From positions 124,001-188,000 of the forward strand of contig NZ_CALUWO010000001.1 of assembly GCF_944324505.1 (NCBI RefSeq): a stretch of 64,000 nucleotides of DNA, in the 5' to 3' direction. The translations under genes were made by a program, and so were the position numbers. The stretch comes from an uncultured Desulfovibrio sp. Lineage in GTDB: Bacteria; Desulfobacterota; Desulfovibrionia; Desulfovibrionales; Desulfovibrionaceae. Of this stretch, positions 8,371-17,011 are shown in pieces; positions within the stretch are counted from its first letter, which is position 1; the number at the start of each line of letters is the position of its first letter. A model generated the notes under the pieces. The model saw only the letters and a list, made by a program, of their open reading frames with translations. It was not told the DNA's origin and ran no database searches.

Positions 8371-9789
8371 ATGACCAAACCCGACCTCAGCACCTCACCC
8401 CGCGCCATCTGGCATCTGGCCTGGCCGCAGCTGCTCATGATGTATCTTGTCTTCATCATGGGCTTCATCACCGTGTGGGTTGCCGGGCACATCAGCGCCG
8501 ATGTTCAGGCCGCCCTGGGTATGGTCACGCAGTGCACCATGCTGCTCATGGTCATTGTCATGGCCATGAGCAGCGGCGCGCTGGCTGCCGTCAGCCAGTC
8601 CATGGGCGCGGGACACATGGACAGGGCGCGGCGCTATGTCACCACCACCGTGCTGGGCAGCTGCGTGCTGGGACTGCTCATGGCCCTGCCGGGCTGGCTG
8701 CTGGCTGATCCCATTCTGGCCCTGCTGCGCGTGCCGGAACGCATCCTGCCCCTGAGCCGCGAATTCTGGAACGTGGTCATGCTGACCCTGCCGGCCCAGT
8801 ACATCTATGCGGCCACAGGGGTCATGTTCCGGGCCACGCGGCAGGTCATGCCGCCGCTCTGGGTGGCGGCCCTGCTCTGTCTGCTGACCCTGGTGGGCAG
8901 CCTGGGCTTCGGCCTGGGCAGCTTCGGCCTGCCGGCCTTTGGTGCGGACGGCATCCTCTGGACCAACTTCGCAGCCCAGAGCCTGGGCGCCCTCTGCAAC
9001 TGCCTGCTGCTGCGCCGTTCCCGCTATCTGCACCGGCGGGCCATCCCCGACCGGCGCTGGCTGCGCGTGGGCCTGCCCTATCTGCTGCGGGTGGCCATTC
9101 CTGCCGGTGCGGCCCAGATTGTCTGGCAGACAGGCTACCTCATGCTCTTTGTGCTGGTGGCCGCCCTGCCTCGCGACAGCATTGCCGCCCTGGCCGGCCT
9201 CACCGCAGGGCTGCGGGTGGAGGCCATCCTCTTCATGCCGGGCATGGCCTTCAATATGACGGCCGGGGTGCTGGTGGGCAACTGTCTGGGCGCCGGCCAG
9301 CCGCAACGCGCCCGGCGCATTGCCTGGCAGCTCATGCTCATTGCCTCGGTGGCCATGAGCCTGGTGGCGCTGGCGCTCTGGCCCTTCCGCCAGAACATTG
9401 CCTGCCTCATGACCGATGATCCGGGCACGCAGGCCCAGATTGTGAACTATCTGGTCTTCAACCTCATCTCCACCCCCTTTTCCATCGCCAGCACGGTCAT
9501 GGGCGGCGTCATGAACGGCGCGGGCGCCACGCGCTACAATCTCATGATTTTCGGCGGCGGCCTGTGGCTCATCCGCCTGCCTCTGGGCTGGCTGCTGGGG
9601 CATCAGCTCTGGGGCACGGCCACGGGCGTCTTTGCCGCCATGCTCTGCTCGCAGTGCGTGCAGGCCCTGACCATGCTGTATATCCTGCTGTGCCGCGACT
9701 GGACGCGTTTTGCCATGCAGGCCCACAAGTTTCATCACGATCATGCCGTTTCCGCCGCACAACAGGCAACGGCAAAGGAAGAGTCATGA
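8371..9789 (+). CDS. MATE-family multidrug/cation antiporter
   Basis: Integral inner-membrane exporter of 472 residues with about 12 hydrophobic segments in two similar halves, starting directly after a short cytoplasmic tail (IWHLAWPQLLMMYLVFIMGF). MATE proteins expel organic cations or metabolites using a Na+ or H+ gradient; substrate unknown. It begins a compact row with the DUF2156 and NlpC/P60 genes: its TGA overlaps the next ATG by 4 nt or less. No strong ribosome binding site was seen at the ATG, so the exact start is slightly uncertain. Confidence 0.88.
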   Translation: MTKPDLSTSPRAIWHLAWPQLLMMYLVFIMGFITVWVAGHISADVQAALGMVTQCTMLLMVIVMAMSSGALAAVSQSMGAGHMDRARRYVTTTVLGSCVLGLLMALPGWLLADPILALLRVPERILPLSREFWNVVMLTLPAQYIYAATGVMFRATRQVMPPLWVAALLCLLTLVGSLGFGLGSFGLPAFGADGILWTNFAAQSLGALCNCLLLRRSRYLHRRAIPDRRWLRVGLPYLLRVAIPAGAAQIVWQTGYLMLFVLVAALPRDSIAALAGLTAGLRVEAILFMPGMAFNMTAGVLVGNCLGAGQPQRARRIAWQLMLIASVAMSLVALALWPFRQNIACLMTDDPGTQAQIVNYLVFNLISTPFSIASTVMGGVMNGAGATRYNLMIFGGGLWLIRLPLGWLLGHQLWGTATGVFAAMLCSQCVQALTMLYILLCRDWTRFAMQAHKFHHDHAVSAAQQATAKEES

Positions 9790-10679
9790 TGCACTCCTTT
9801 ACTCCCGTTTCACTGGAGCAGCGCGCCGACTATTATGCCCTGTGGCAGCAGACGCCGCGCCATTCCCTGGACTACAGCCTGGCCAACCTCTGGGGCTGGC
9901 AGGGGCATTACGGCCTGCAATGGCATTTTGCCCATGGCCTGTGCTGGATATGCCAGACCCTGCCCGTGCGGCAGTACTGGGCACCCGTGGGCGACTGGCA
10001 GCACGCCGACTGGCCCGCCCTGCTCCCCCAGCTGGCCGATGCGCCCGTCATCCGTGTGCCGGACGAACTGGCAGCCCTCTGGCAGGAAGCCCTGCCGGGG
10101 CGGGTGCAGATCAGCGAGGACCGCGGCCAGTGGGAATACCTCTATGACCGCGAAGCCCTGGCCACCCTGCCCGGCAACCGCTATCACAAGAAAAAGAATC
10201 ACGTAAACAGCTATATCAAGACCTACGGCGAGCCGGACTACCGCCCGCTGGACGACGCCATGGTGGAAGATGTGCTGGCCCTGCAAGACACCTGGTGCCA
10301 GTGGCACGAATGCGAGAACTCCCCCTCCCTGCGGGCGGAGAACGAGGCCATCAACCGCGTGCTGTCCCACTGGGAACTGTTTGAGGGACTGACGGGCGCC
10401 TCGCTCTACGTCAATGACCAGATGGTGGCCTTCAGCGTGGGGGAAAAACTGGATGACAATACCCTGGGCGTCCACTTTGAAAAAGGTCTCAACGGCTTCA
10501 AGGGCGTTTACCAGACCATGAACTGCCTGTTTGCCCGCTACGCCGGTGCGGATTTCCAGCGGCTCAACCGTGCCCAGGACCTGGATGAAGAAGGTCTGCG
10601 CCAGGCCAAGATGACCTATCTGCCCGCGGACTTTGTGCGCAAGAGCCGCGTCCGCATCCTGGAGGCGGCATCATGCTGA
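9786..10679 (+). CDS. DUF2156-family (GNAT-like, phosphatidylglycerol lysyltransferase-related) protein
   Basis: 297 residues resembling the C-terminal domain of MprF-type aminoacyl-lipid transferases and the DUF2156 proteins built from two GNAT-like folds. Seen in sequence: SLANLWGW near the N-terminus, RYHKKKNHVNSY at about 135-147, SLYVNDQMVAFSVGE at about 205-220 and KGLNGFKGVYQTMN at about 235-250. No membrane segment is present, so it is a soluble protein. The ATG overlaps the MATE stop (ATGA), implying co-expression; it overlaps the next gene by 7 nt. Whether it transfers an amino acid to a lipid or peptide is not known. Confidence 0.8.
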   Translation: MMHSFTPVSLEQRADYYALWQQTPRHSLDYSLANLWGWQGHYGLQWHFAHGLCWICQTLPVRQYWAPVGDWQHADWPALLPQLADAPVIRVPDELAALWQEALPGRVQISEDRGQWEYLYDREALATLPGNRYHKKKNHVNSYIKTYGEPDYRPLDDAMVEDVLALQDTWCQWHECENSPSLRAENEAINRVLSHWELFEGLTGASLYVNDQMVAFSVGEKLDDNTLGVHFEKGLNGFKGVYQTMNCLFARYAGADFQRLNRAQDLDEEGLRQAKMTYLPADFVRKSRVRILEAASC

Positions 10680-12049
10680 GGTTTCTCCCTGCGTCGGGCC
10701 GCCTGCCCTACCTGCTGCTCTGCCTTGCGCTGGTGCTGGCGCTGTCCGCCTGCGGGGGCGGCAAGCCCGTTCCCCCGCGCGACGGCAGCATGCCGCCCTG
10801 GATGGGCACCCTGCGCGACATGCGCACCTTTCCCCAGGACCTGCTGCCCTTTGCCCATGCGGCCGGCGCCGACAGCCCCCTGCTCACGGCAGGGGAGCAG
10901 GCCAGTCAGGACGCGCGCTTCAACCGCATGTTCTTCAAACCGTGGGACATGGCGCGAACCTCCATTTCGCGCAAGGCGGCTTCGGCCATCTTCGGCAAAG
11001 CGCGCGGCTACCGGGGCAGCGTTCGCTGGACGCAGGAGGAATGGGACCTCATGGCCCGCAATGCAGCCATGAAGACCTTTCCCAATACGGCGGACAAGGC
11101 CATTACCATCCGCCAGACGGACCTGCGCGAAATGCCCACCCACAGCCCGCGCTTCAGCGAGCCGACCACGAATCCCCGCGCCAATCCCTTTGACTATTTC
11201 CAGTATTCCCTGCTGCCCGTGGGCACGCCGCTTTTCATTGCCCATGTGAGCCGCGACCGCCAGTGGTACTATGTGGAAAGCTCCGTGGCCGCCGGCTGGG
11301 TGGATGCCAACGACGTGGCGCTGGCGGACGCCACCTTCCGCGCCCGCTATGAAAACGGAAACTACGCCGCCATTCTGCGCGACAATGTGCCCCTGCCCGG
11401 CAGCCAGAACGCCCGGGGCGACATCGGCACCATCCTGCCCCTGGCCGGCACGGCCTCGCAGCCCGGTATGGTGGACCTGCTGGTCCCGATCAGAAAGGGG
11501 AGCCTGGCCGACACGGCGCGCGTTACCGTGCCGCTTTCGCTGGCAGCCCGCAAGCCGCTGCCCATGACGCCTGCCGCCGTGGCCCAGCTGGGCAACGAGA
11601 TGATGGGGCAGCGCTACGGCTGGGGCGGCATGTTCGGCGACCGGGACTGCTCCGCCCTCACCCGCGACCTCATGGCGCCCTTTGGCATCTGGCTCGGCCG
11701 CAATTCCTCCAGCCAGGGACGCGCCGGCGTCATCATTCCCCTGGATGGCCTGTCCACCCGCGAAAAGGAACGCCGCCTGCTGCAAGACGGTGTGCCCTTC
11801 CTCAGCCTGGTCTGGATGCGCGGGCACATCATGCTCTATGTGGGCGAATACAAAGGAAGACCGGCCATTTTCCACAATCTGTGGGGCCTGCGCGTCATCA
11901 ATGGTGATGACGACAATGACCGCTTTGTGGTGGGGCGGGCCGTGGTTACTTCCATTGCGCCGGGGCAGGAACTGCGCAATCTCTACCGCAAGAGCACCTT
12001 TGCGGACCGGCTGCGCAGCCTGACCATCCTGCCGCCCGGCCGGCAGTAG
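10673..12049 (+). CDS. SH3-type and NlpC/P60 domain lipoprotein, probable cell-wall peptidase
   Basis: 458 residues. The N-terminus is a lipoprotein signal (hydrophobic run to LVLALSACGGG, lipobox Cys about residue 24). A central SH3b-like region (about 180-285) precedes an NlpC/P60 domain with the nucleophile Cys in GDRDCSALTRD (about 326) and His in GHIMLYVGEY (about 385). Such proteins cut gamma-D-Glu to diaminopimelate bonds in peptidoglycan stems. The ATG at 10673 follows GGAGG at 8 nt and overlaps the DUF2156 gene by 7 nt. It probably acts in the periplasm attached to a membrane. Confidence 0.88.
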   Translation: MLRFLPASGRLPYLLLCLALVLALSACGGGKPVPPRDGSMPPWMGTLRDMRTFPQDLLPFAHAAGADSPLLTAGEQASQDARFNRMFFKPWDMARTSISRKAASAIFGKARGYRGSVRWTQEEWDLMARNAAMKTFPNTADKAITIRQTDLREMPTHSPRFSEPTTNPRANPFDYFQYSLLPVGTPLFIAHVSRDRQWYYVESSVAAGWVDANDVALADATFRARYENGNYAAILRDNVPLPGSQNARGDIGTILPLAGTASQPGMVDLLVPIRKGSLADTARVTVPLSLAARKPLPMTPAAVAQLGNEMMGQRYGWGGMFGDRDCSALTRDLMAPFGIWLGRNSSSQGRAGVIIPLDGLSTREKERRLLQDGVPFLSLVWMRGHIMLYVGEYKGRPAIFHNLWGLRVINGDDDNDRFVVGRAVVTSIAPGQELRNLYRKSTFADRLRSLTILPPGRQ

Positions 12050-12055
12050 TCTTCT

Positions 12056-12082
12056 GGCGGGCCGGCAGCCGTCCGGCCCGCC
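12056..12082. other. GC-rich hairpin between NlpC/P60 gene and RluA-CoaE gene
   Basis: GGCGGGCCGG and CCGGCCCGCC form a perfect 10-bp stem with a 7-nt loop, starting 7 nt after the stop codon. No T-run follows. Similar to the hairpin at 3865 in composition and placement. Confidence 0.4.
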
Positions 12083-12108
12083 GTCACCTCTCTTCCCGTC
12101 TTGCGCAC

Positions 12109-13743
12109 ATGACAGCCACACTGCATTTTCAGGTAATGAACGAGGCCGGCCAGCGGCTTGACCGCGTGCTCAGTCTTCGCCTTGCGGAGCTTTCGCGCGG
12201 CGCCATACAAAAGGCCATTGCCGCCGGGCACTGCCACATTGATGGCCTGGCCGTCACGGCAGCCGCCTACAAGCTGCGCGCAGGGCAGGAGGTACGCCTG
12301 GAGCTGCCCCCTGCCGGCAATCCCTTACAGGCAGAAGCGGCAGAGCTGGACGTGCTCTGGCACGATGAGCGCCTGCTGGTCTGCAACAAGCCCGCGGGGC
12401 TGACGGTGCATCCCTGTCCTTCCTGTCCAGAAGGAACGCTGGTGCACCGCCTGCTCTTTCACTTTCCGCAACTGGCCAGGCTGGACGGGCTGCGCCCGGG
12501 CATCGTGCACCGGCTGGACAAGGATACCAGCGGCCTGCTGCTGGTGGCCCTGGACGAGGCCACCCGCCTGCGCCTGTCCCAGGCCTTTGCCCGGCGCGAG
12601 GTGCACAAGACCTATCTGGCCCTTGTGCAGGGGGTTCCCCCTGACAGCGGCCAATGCCGCGAAGCCATCGGACGTCACCCCACAGCGAAAATCAAGATGG
12701 CCGTGGTGCCGGAAGCCCGCGGGGGCAAGGCGGCCCTCAGCCAGTGGCGCGTACTGTGGGCTGCCCCCGACAGGAGCTTTGCCCTGCTGGCCGTGCGCAT
12801 CCACACGGGGCGCACGCATCAGATACGGGTGCACATGCAGCACGTGGGGCATCCCCTGCTGGGCGATGCCCTCTATGCCCCCGAGGCCGTGCGCCGCCGT
12901 GCGCCGCGCCAGATGCTGCATGCCTGGGACATGGCCCTGGCCCATCCCTGGAGCGGCCGGCCCATGCACTTTTCCTGCCCGCTGCCGCAGGACATGCTGG
13001 ACACGGCCGTCATCCAGGCCAGCCGCATGCAGCGCCTGGTGGTCACGGGCAATCCGGGCTGCGGCAAGTCCAGCGTCTGTGCCGCGCTGGACGCTGCCGG
13101 CATTCCCGTGATCAGCGCCGATGCCATTGTGCATGAACTCTATGCCCCACGCGGCGCCATGAGTCAGTGGCTGGCGCACCGCCGGGACGATCTGCTGGCA
13201 AAAGACGGCAGCGTGGACCGCGCCCTGCTGCGCCCGGCCATGCGCCAGGATGCCGTCCTGCGCAAGGACGTGGAGCACATGGCCCATGCGCTGGTGCGCG
13301 ATCGCGTGGCCGCCTTCTGGGAGGAGGCCGAAGCGCAGGGGCATGCCGTGGCCGCCGCAGAAATTCCCCTGTATTACGAATGCGGCTGGCACGTGAAAAC
13401 CTTTGTGCCGCAGCCGCTCTGCCTTTGCATCACCTGCCCGCAGACCATGCGCCGTCAGCGTGTCATGATGTCCCGCGGCTGGAGCGCCGCCCATTTTGAT
13501 GAACTGGAAAGCTGGCAGTGGCCGGAACAGCGCAAGGCTGCGGCCAGCGCCCTCTGTCTAGAAAATACCGGCAGTCCGGAACAGATGCAGGAGGCCGTGC
13601 AGGCCCTGCTCACTGACCTGCACCAGCGGCAGGACGCGGCGCGCGCGGCCCTGCGTCACGAGCTGCGGGCAATCTCCTGCGCGCCCTGTCCCCCCATGCC
13701 GCCCTGCTCCTCCATCCCGTGCCCCTGCACAGAACACCCATGA
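12109..13743 (+). CDS. coaE: Fusion of RluA-type pseudouridine synthase and dephospho-CoA kinase
   Basis: 544 residues. An S4 RNA-binding domain (1-70) leads an RluA-type synthase with catalytic Asp137 in HRLDKDTSG and RTHQIRVHM at about 240. From about residue 310 a P-loop GNPGCGKSS begins a CoaE domain with SADAIVHEL and RQRVMMSRGW near the lid, which phosphorylates dephospho-CoA in the last step of CoA synthesis. The frame is continuous through the junction. The gene ends in a Cys/Pro-rich tail of unclear meaning. It overlaps ybaK by 4 nt. Why the two activities are joined is unknown; the pairing is conserved in some relatives to my knowledge. Confidence 0.9.
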   Translation: MTATLHFQVMNEAGQRLDRVLSLRLAELSRGAIQKAIAAGHCHIDGLAVTAAAYKLRAGQEVRLELPPAGNPLQAEAAELDVLWHDERLLVCNKPAGLTVHPCPSCPEGTLVHRLLFHFPQLARLDGLRPGIVHRLDKDTSGLLLVALDEATRLRLSQAFARREVHKTYLALVQGVPPDSGQCREAIGRHPTAKIKMAVVPEARGGKAALSQWRVLWAAPDRSFALLAVRIHTGRTHQIRVHMQHVGHPLLGDALYAPEAVRRRAPRQMLHAWDMALAHPWSGRPMHFSCPLPQDMLDTAVIQASRMQRLVVTGNPGCGKSSVCAALDAAGIPVISADAIVHELYAPRGAMSQWLAHRRDDLLAKDGSVDRALLRPAMRQDAVLRKDVEHMAHALVRDRVAAFWEEAEAQGHAVAAAEIPLYYECGWHVKTFVPQPLCLCITCPQTMRRQRVMMSRGWSAAHFDELESWQWPEQRKAAASALCLENTGSPEQMQEAVQALLTDLHQRQDAARAALRHELRAISCAPCPPMPPCSSIPCPCTEHP

Positions 13744-14240
13744 GCCATAGCACACCGCACATCGCCAAGACCAATGCCGCCCGCCTGCTGGACACGCTGC
13801 ACATCCCCTACCGCATGGCCAGCGCCCCCGTGGATGCCAGCGACCTTTCCGCCGTGACCATGGCCGCCCGCCTGGGAGTGGACCCGGCCACGGTCTTCAA
13901 GACCCTGGTGGCCCGCGGCGATCGCACGGGCGTCATCATGGCCTGCATTCCCGCTGCGGCCGAACTGGACCTCAAGGCACTGGCCGTGGCCTCCGGCAAC
14001 AAGCATGTGGACATGGTCCACCTCAAGGAAGTGCTGCCTCTCACCGGCTATGTGCGCGGCGGCTGCTCGCCCCTGGCCGCCCGCAAGGACTACCCGGTTT
14101 TTGTGGACGAAAGCGCCATCCTCTGTGAAGAAATCTACATCAGCGCAGGCCAGCGCGGCGTCCAGCTCTGCCTGGCGCCCGATGACCTGCTGACGGCCGC
14201 CCATGCGGTCTATGCCCGCCTCACCCGCGACGACAACTGA
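13740..14240 (+). CDS. ybaK: YbaK/EbsC-family aminoacyl-tRNA deacylase (Cys-tRNA(Pro) type)
   Basis: 166 residues of the INS/YbaK fold that hydrolyses mischarged Cys-tRNA(Pro). The lysine in FKTLVARGD (about residue 60) corresponds to the conserved catalytic-site Lys, followed by GYVRGGCSPLA and FVDESAI. The ATGA overlap with the preceding gene fixes the start at 13740 better than an ATG seven codons upstream. It follows a gene acting on RNA, but the functional link is only by operon. Related proteins act on other tRNAs, so the substrate is inferred. Confidence 0.9.
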   Translation: MSHSTPHIAKTNAARLLDTLHIPYRMASAPVDASDLSAVTMAARLGVDPATVFKTLVARGDRTGVIMACIPAAAELDLKALAVASGNKHVDMVHLKEVLPLTGYVRGGCSPLAARKDYPVFVDESAILCEEIYISAGQRGVQLCLAPDDLLTAAHAVYARLTRDDN

Positions 14241-14568
14241 TACGGCCACCCGCCAGCCTCCGGCAACAAGGCGGCACCATGGCGACCGGGAGGGCAACTG
14301 CCGCTGACATGGCCCGGTCCCGTGGTGGTACGGGGACATCCTCAATGGCCCGAAAGCCCCCATAACCAGAAGCCCCAAGAACCGAATACCCAGAACCGCC
14401 GTGCCTTCCTGACCTGTGGCGGCGGCTGCTCCGCCTGACGCTCCTCTGACCGGAACCGTCTGTACGAAAAAAAAGGATTTCCACATGGCTGCGGAAATCC
14501 TTTTTTTCCTGTCCGCCCCGTCGGGAACAGACGGTGCGGCATCACATGCGGCCTTGCCACAGGCCAGG
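14241..14568. other. Gene-free region between ybaK and rubredoxin
   Basis: 328 bp between two convergent genes. Apart from the bidirectional terminator at 14467-14507 nothing was recognised. No frame with a credible start and family resemblance was seen. Confidence 0.6.
14467..14507. terminator. Bidirectional intrinsic terminator (ybaK / rubredoxin)
   Basis: A run of eight A, the arm GGATTTCC, a 10-nt loop, the arm GGAAATCC and seven T. It reads as a terminator on both strands, serving ybaK from the left and the perR-rubredoxin unit from the right. Confidence 0.85.
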
Positions 14569-14757
14569 CTAGCTTTCGTCACTCACACGGCGGAAGTTCT
14601 TCTTGCTGGCGCCGCACACCGGGCAGCACCAGTCATCGGGCAGGTCCTCAAAACGCGTTCCCGCCGGAATCTTGCGGCGGCGATCTCCGCGATCCGGGTC
14701 ATACACATAGCCGCAATTGGCCACAGGGCACCGCCACATATCATGGGGATCAGCCAT
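14569..14757 (-). CDS. Type-2 rubredoxin with a C-x4-C first iron-binding pair
   Basis: 62-residue electron carrier. One Fe would be held by Cys10, Cys15, Cys45 and Cys48. The first pair is spaced by four residues (CPVANCG) instead of the usual two; the second is the normal CPVCG. This wider loop is known for Desulfovibrio type-2 rubredoxins (Rd-2). An additional Cys44 replaces the usual hydrophobic residue. AAGGAGA lies just before the ATG at 14757. It is transcribed after perR with a 34-nt gap, which suggests a role in the reductive defence against oxygen or peroxide. Confidence 0.92.
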   Translation of the reverse strand: MADPHDMWRCPVANCGYVYDPDRGDRRRKIPAGTRFEDLPDDWCCPVCGASKKNFRRVSDES

Positions 14758-14791
14758 ACAGTTCTCCTTCTGCTGCAATCCGTTCCACGGA

Positions 14792-15199
14792 CTACTGTTT
14801 CTCCGCCGCAGCTGCGGCGCATTGCTCGCACAGTCCGTCAAATTCGATACGGGCCGTATAGATCGTGTCAAAACCGGGCACGGACAAGCCCTCCACGGCA
14901 GGTTCCGGCAGGGGCGGCATGATGTCGCCAATCTTTCCGCAGACCACGCAGCGGATATGCTGATGGGCCGAAATATCACCATCAAAGCGCTTGGTGGTGC
15001 CGCAGGCTTCCAGCCGGCGGATGGTGCCGCTGTCAGCCAGGAAGTCCAGATTCCGGTATACTGTGCCCAGACTTATGCGCGGCAGGCGCTGCCGGACCAT
15101 GCCGTACAGCTCGTCCGCCGTGGGATGGGTTTTGGTTTTGCGCAGTTCTTCAAGAATGACGGCTCGCTGCCGTGTCATACGTGTTTGTGGTTGCGCCAT
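14792..15199 (-). CDS. perR: Fur-family peroxide-sensing repressor, PerR type
   Basis: 135 residues. The spacing of metal ligands matches Bacillus PerR exactly: His25, Asp73, His79, His81 and Asp92 correspond to His37, Asp85, His91, His93 and Asp104; the structural zinc cysteines Cys84/87 and Cys124/127 also fit. PerR represses peroxide-defence genes until its metal-ligating His is oxidised. The ATG at 15199 follows GGAGG; a TTG six codons upstream is in frame but less likely. The downstream rubredoxin is its probable partner in an operon. A rubrerythrin gene, found with perR and rubredoxin in D. vulgaris, is not adjacent here. Confidence 0.93.
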   Translation of the reverse strand: MAQPQTRMTRQRAVILEELRKTKTHPTADELYGMVRQRLPRISLGTVYRNLDFLADSGTIRRLEACGTTKRFDGDISAHQHIRCVVCGKIGDIMPPLPEPAVEGLSVPGFDTIYTARIEFDGLCEQCAAAAAEKQ

Positions 15200-15219
15200 G
15201 TCAGCCTCCAGTTTCAATA

Positions 15220-15248
15220 ACTATTCCTGATAGGCCGGGTTTTGTCAA
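15220..15248 (-). promoter_or_regulatory. perR promoter with possible PerR box
   Basis: On the minus strand TTGACA (15243-15248), a 17-nt spacer and AATAGT (15220-15225). The -10 lies in an interrupted dyad TCA..AA.A.TT..TGA (15214-15230, minus strand TCAGGAATAGTTATTGA), an A/T-rich arrangement where a self-repressing PerR could bind. The promoter is well supported; the operator only weakly. Confidence 0.6.
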
Positions 15249-15271
15249 GCCCCTGACGCACAAATACCATA

Positions 15272-16579
15272 TCATACCACACAGATAAGTGCCATATCCA
15301 TGGCGTTGGTCCGTGTGGGTCCGGTCCGGAAAAGATCGCCGCTGCGCCGCAGTGCCGTATGGCTGTCATGCGCATCCAGCAAGGCCCGTGCGCGCTCCCG
15401 GCCCCCCAGCGCAGCCACGGTTTCCGCATGGGCAAAGCCGCCGGCAGCATCCGTGGGACCATCTGTTCCGTCCGTTCCCGCAAACAGCGCCACAAGAGAA
15501 TGATCGCCTTCCAGCTCCAGGGCCGCTGCCAGCGCCATTTCCTGATTCCGTCCCCCCAGGCCCGCCCTGCCGTGCAGGCACACCGTGGTCTCGCCACCGG
15601 CCAGCAGGCAGAACGGGCGCCTGTGCGTGGACGCTGCCGCCTGTCTGGCCTGCTGCACAAGTTGCACCGCCACCTGGCGGGCCTCTCCCTGCATGGGAAC
15701 AGGACTGATCTGCACGGCCATGCCCAGGGCGCGCGCGCTGGCGGCTGCCGCATCCAGGGCCTGCCGGTTGCTGGCCGCCACCACATTGCTCACCTGCGCA
15801 AACAGCGCATCGCCGGGCTTGGGCGTTTCCGCCATACGGCCGGCAGCGCCCTCCTGCACATGCCGCATGACAGCCGGCGGCAGCGTGGCTGCCAGACCAT
15901 AACGCGCCACAATGTCCAGACAGTCCACAAAGGTCGATTTGTCCGGCGCCGTGGGGCCGGAGCCGATGACGCCGGGATCATCCCCGATGACATCGGAAAT
16001 CATGATGGTCAGCACAGGTGCCGGCGCCGCCGCACGGGCCAGCTGCCCGCCGCCCAGCCGGGAAAGGTGCTTGCGCAGGGCATTGATCTCATGAATGGAG
16101 GCCCCGCAGGCCAGCAGCTGTTCCGTCAGGTCCTGCAAATGGGCCAGCGTCAGCCCCGGCGCCGGGGCCGGCATCAGGGCACTGGCGCCGCCGGTGAGCA
16201 GACAGATGACCAGATCGTGCGCGCCGACCTGCTCCAGCTCCGCCAGCAGATGCGCCGCGGCAGCCTCGCCAGCGGCATCCGGTACGGGGTGCCCCGCCTC
16301 CAGCAGACGTATGCGCCGCAGGGGCAGGCCGTGCCCGTATTTGGTAATGACCAGCCCCCCGTCCAGGCGGTCTTCCAGCACGTTTTCCAGCGCCAGCGCC
16401 AGAGGTGCCACCCCCTTGCCGGCTCCCACCGCCAGCACCCGCCCGGCGCGCGGCAGCGGCCACACCCGCCCGCCGGCCAGCAGGCAGTCCCCCTCGCGGC
16501 GCACATGCCGCAACAGGGCCGCATCCGGCGCCACCGCCGCCAGACCGGCCATAAAAACCTGTTCCAGCACCTGCTTCAT
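15272..16579 (-). CDS. Glycerate 2-kinase, DUF4147/MOFRL type
   Basis: 435 residues. The N-terminal domain has GAGKGVAPLA (about 50-60), TKYGHG, LEAGHPVPD and LLTGGASALMP (about 110-125), and the C-terminal MOFRL part has LLAGGETTV, GGRNQEMAL and AGTDGTDGPTDAAGG (about 380-395). This family phosphorylates D-glycerate, usually at C2, feeding glycolysis. AGGAGA precedes the ATG at 16579. An open frame continues further upstream but is not supported by a binding site. It stands alone between perR and the glycan operon; the physiological glycerate source is not evident here. Confidence 0.9.
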   Translation of the reverse strand: MKQVLEQVFMAGLAAVAPDAALLRHVRREGDCLLAGGRVWPLPRAGRVLAVGAGKGVAPLALALENVLEDRLDGGLVITKYGHGLPLRRIRLLEAGHPVPDAAGEAAAAHLLAELEQVGAHDLVICLLTGGASALMPAPAPGLTLAHLQDLTEQLLACGASIHEINALRKHLSRLGGGQLARAAAPAPVLTIMISDVIGDDPGVIGSGPTAPDKSTFVDCLDIVARYGLAATLPPAVMRHVQEGAAGRMAETPKPGDALFAQVSNVVAASNRQALDAAAASARALGMAVQISPVPMQGEARQVAVQLVQQARQAAASTHRRPFCLLAGGETTVCLHGRAGLGGRNQEMALAAALELEGDHSLVALFAGTDGTDGPTDAAGGFAHAETVAALGGRERARALLDAHDSHTALRRSGDLFRTGPTRTNAMDMALICVV

Positions 16580-17011
16580 GGCATCCGTCTCCTGCTGCGC
16601 ATCTGCTCCAGAGCCTGCCTGCATGACCACCTTGCCCGGCCTCACGACCGCGTGCCGGCGCCTTGCCTGGGGGAAACCGGGACCATCTGCCGGGAGACGA
16701 CGGACGTGAAGCCCGCACAGCCGTTTTCTACGGAAGGAAGCATGCGCTCCGGCGAAAGCCGCAGCGGCGCGGCACCATGGACATCGCCGCACACAGGCAA
16801 GGTCGCTCCCTGCCCGTGGGAGTGCCGTGCTGCCCGACAGGCAGCATGTCCGCGTCAGGAAGCGGACGAACGGCACACCAGCCAGCAGCGCGGCCCGGCG
16901 ATTCACCTGCGGCCAGCCCGGGAGCCGCTCCTGTCCTGCACTCCGGCAGCGCCGGAAGGGAATGTGCCATGGCAATGACCCAAAGCCTGCGTCCCGCGTC
17001 CCGACAGTGCC
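16580..17011. other. 432-bp region without a supported gene
   Basis: Lies between the ABC-glycosyltransferase fusion and the glycerate kinase on the minus strand. Two small hairpins are visible: TGCTGCC/GGCAGCA at 16828-16846 and CCGGC/GCCGG near 16943-16955. A 95-codon minus-strand frame (16728-17015) lacks a family match, ribosome site and plausible composition. No promoter of quality was found. Confidence 0.5.
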
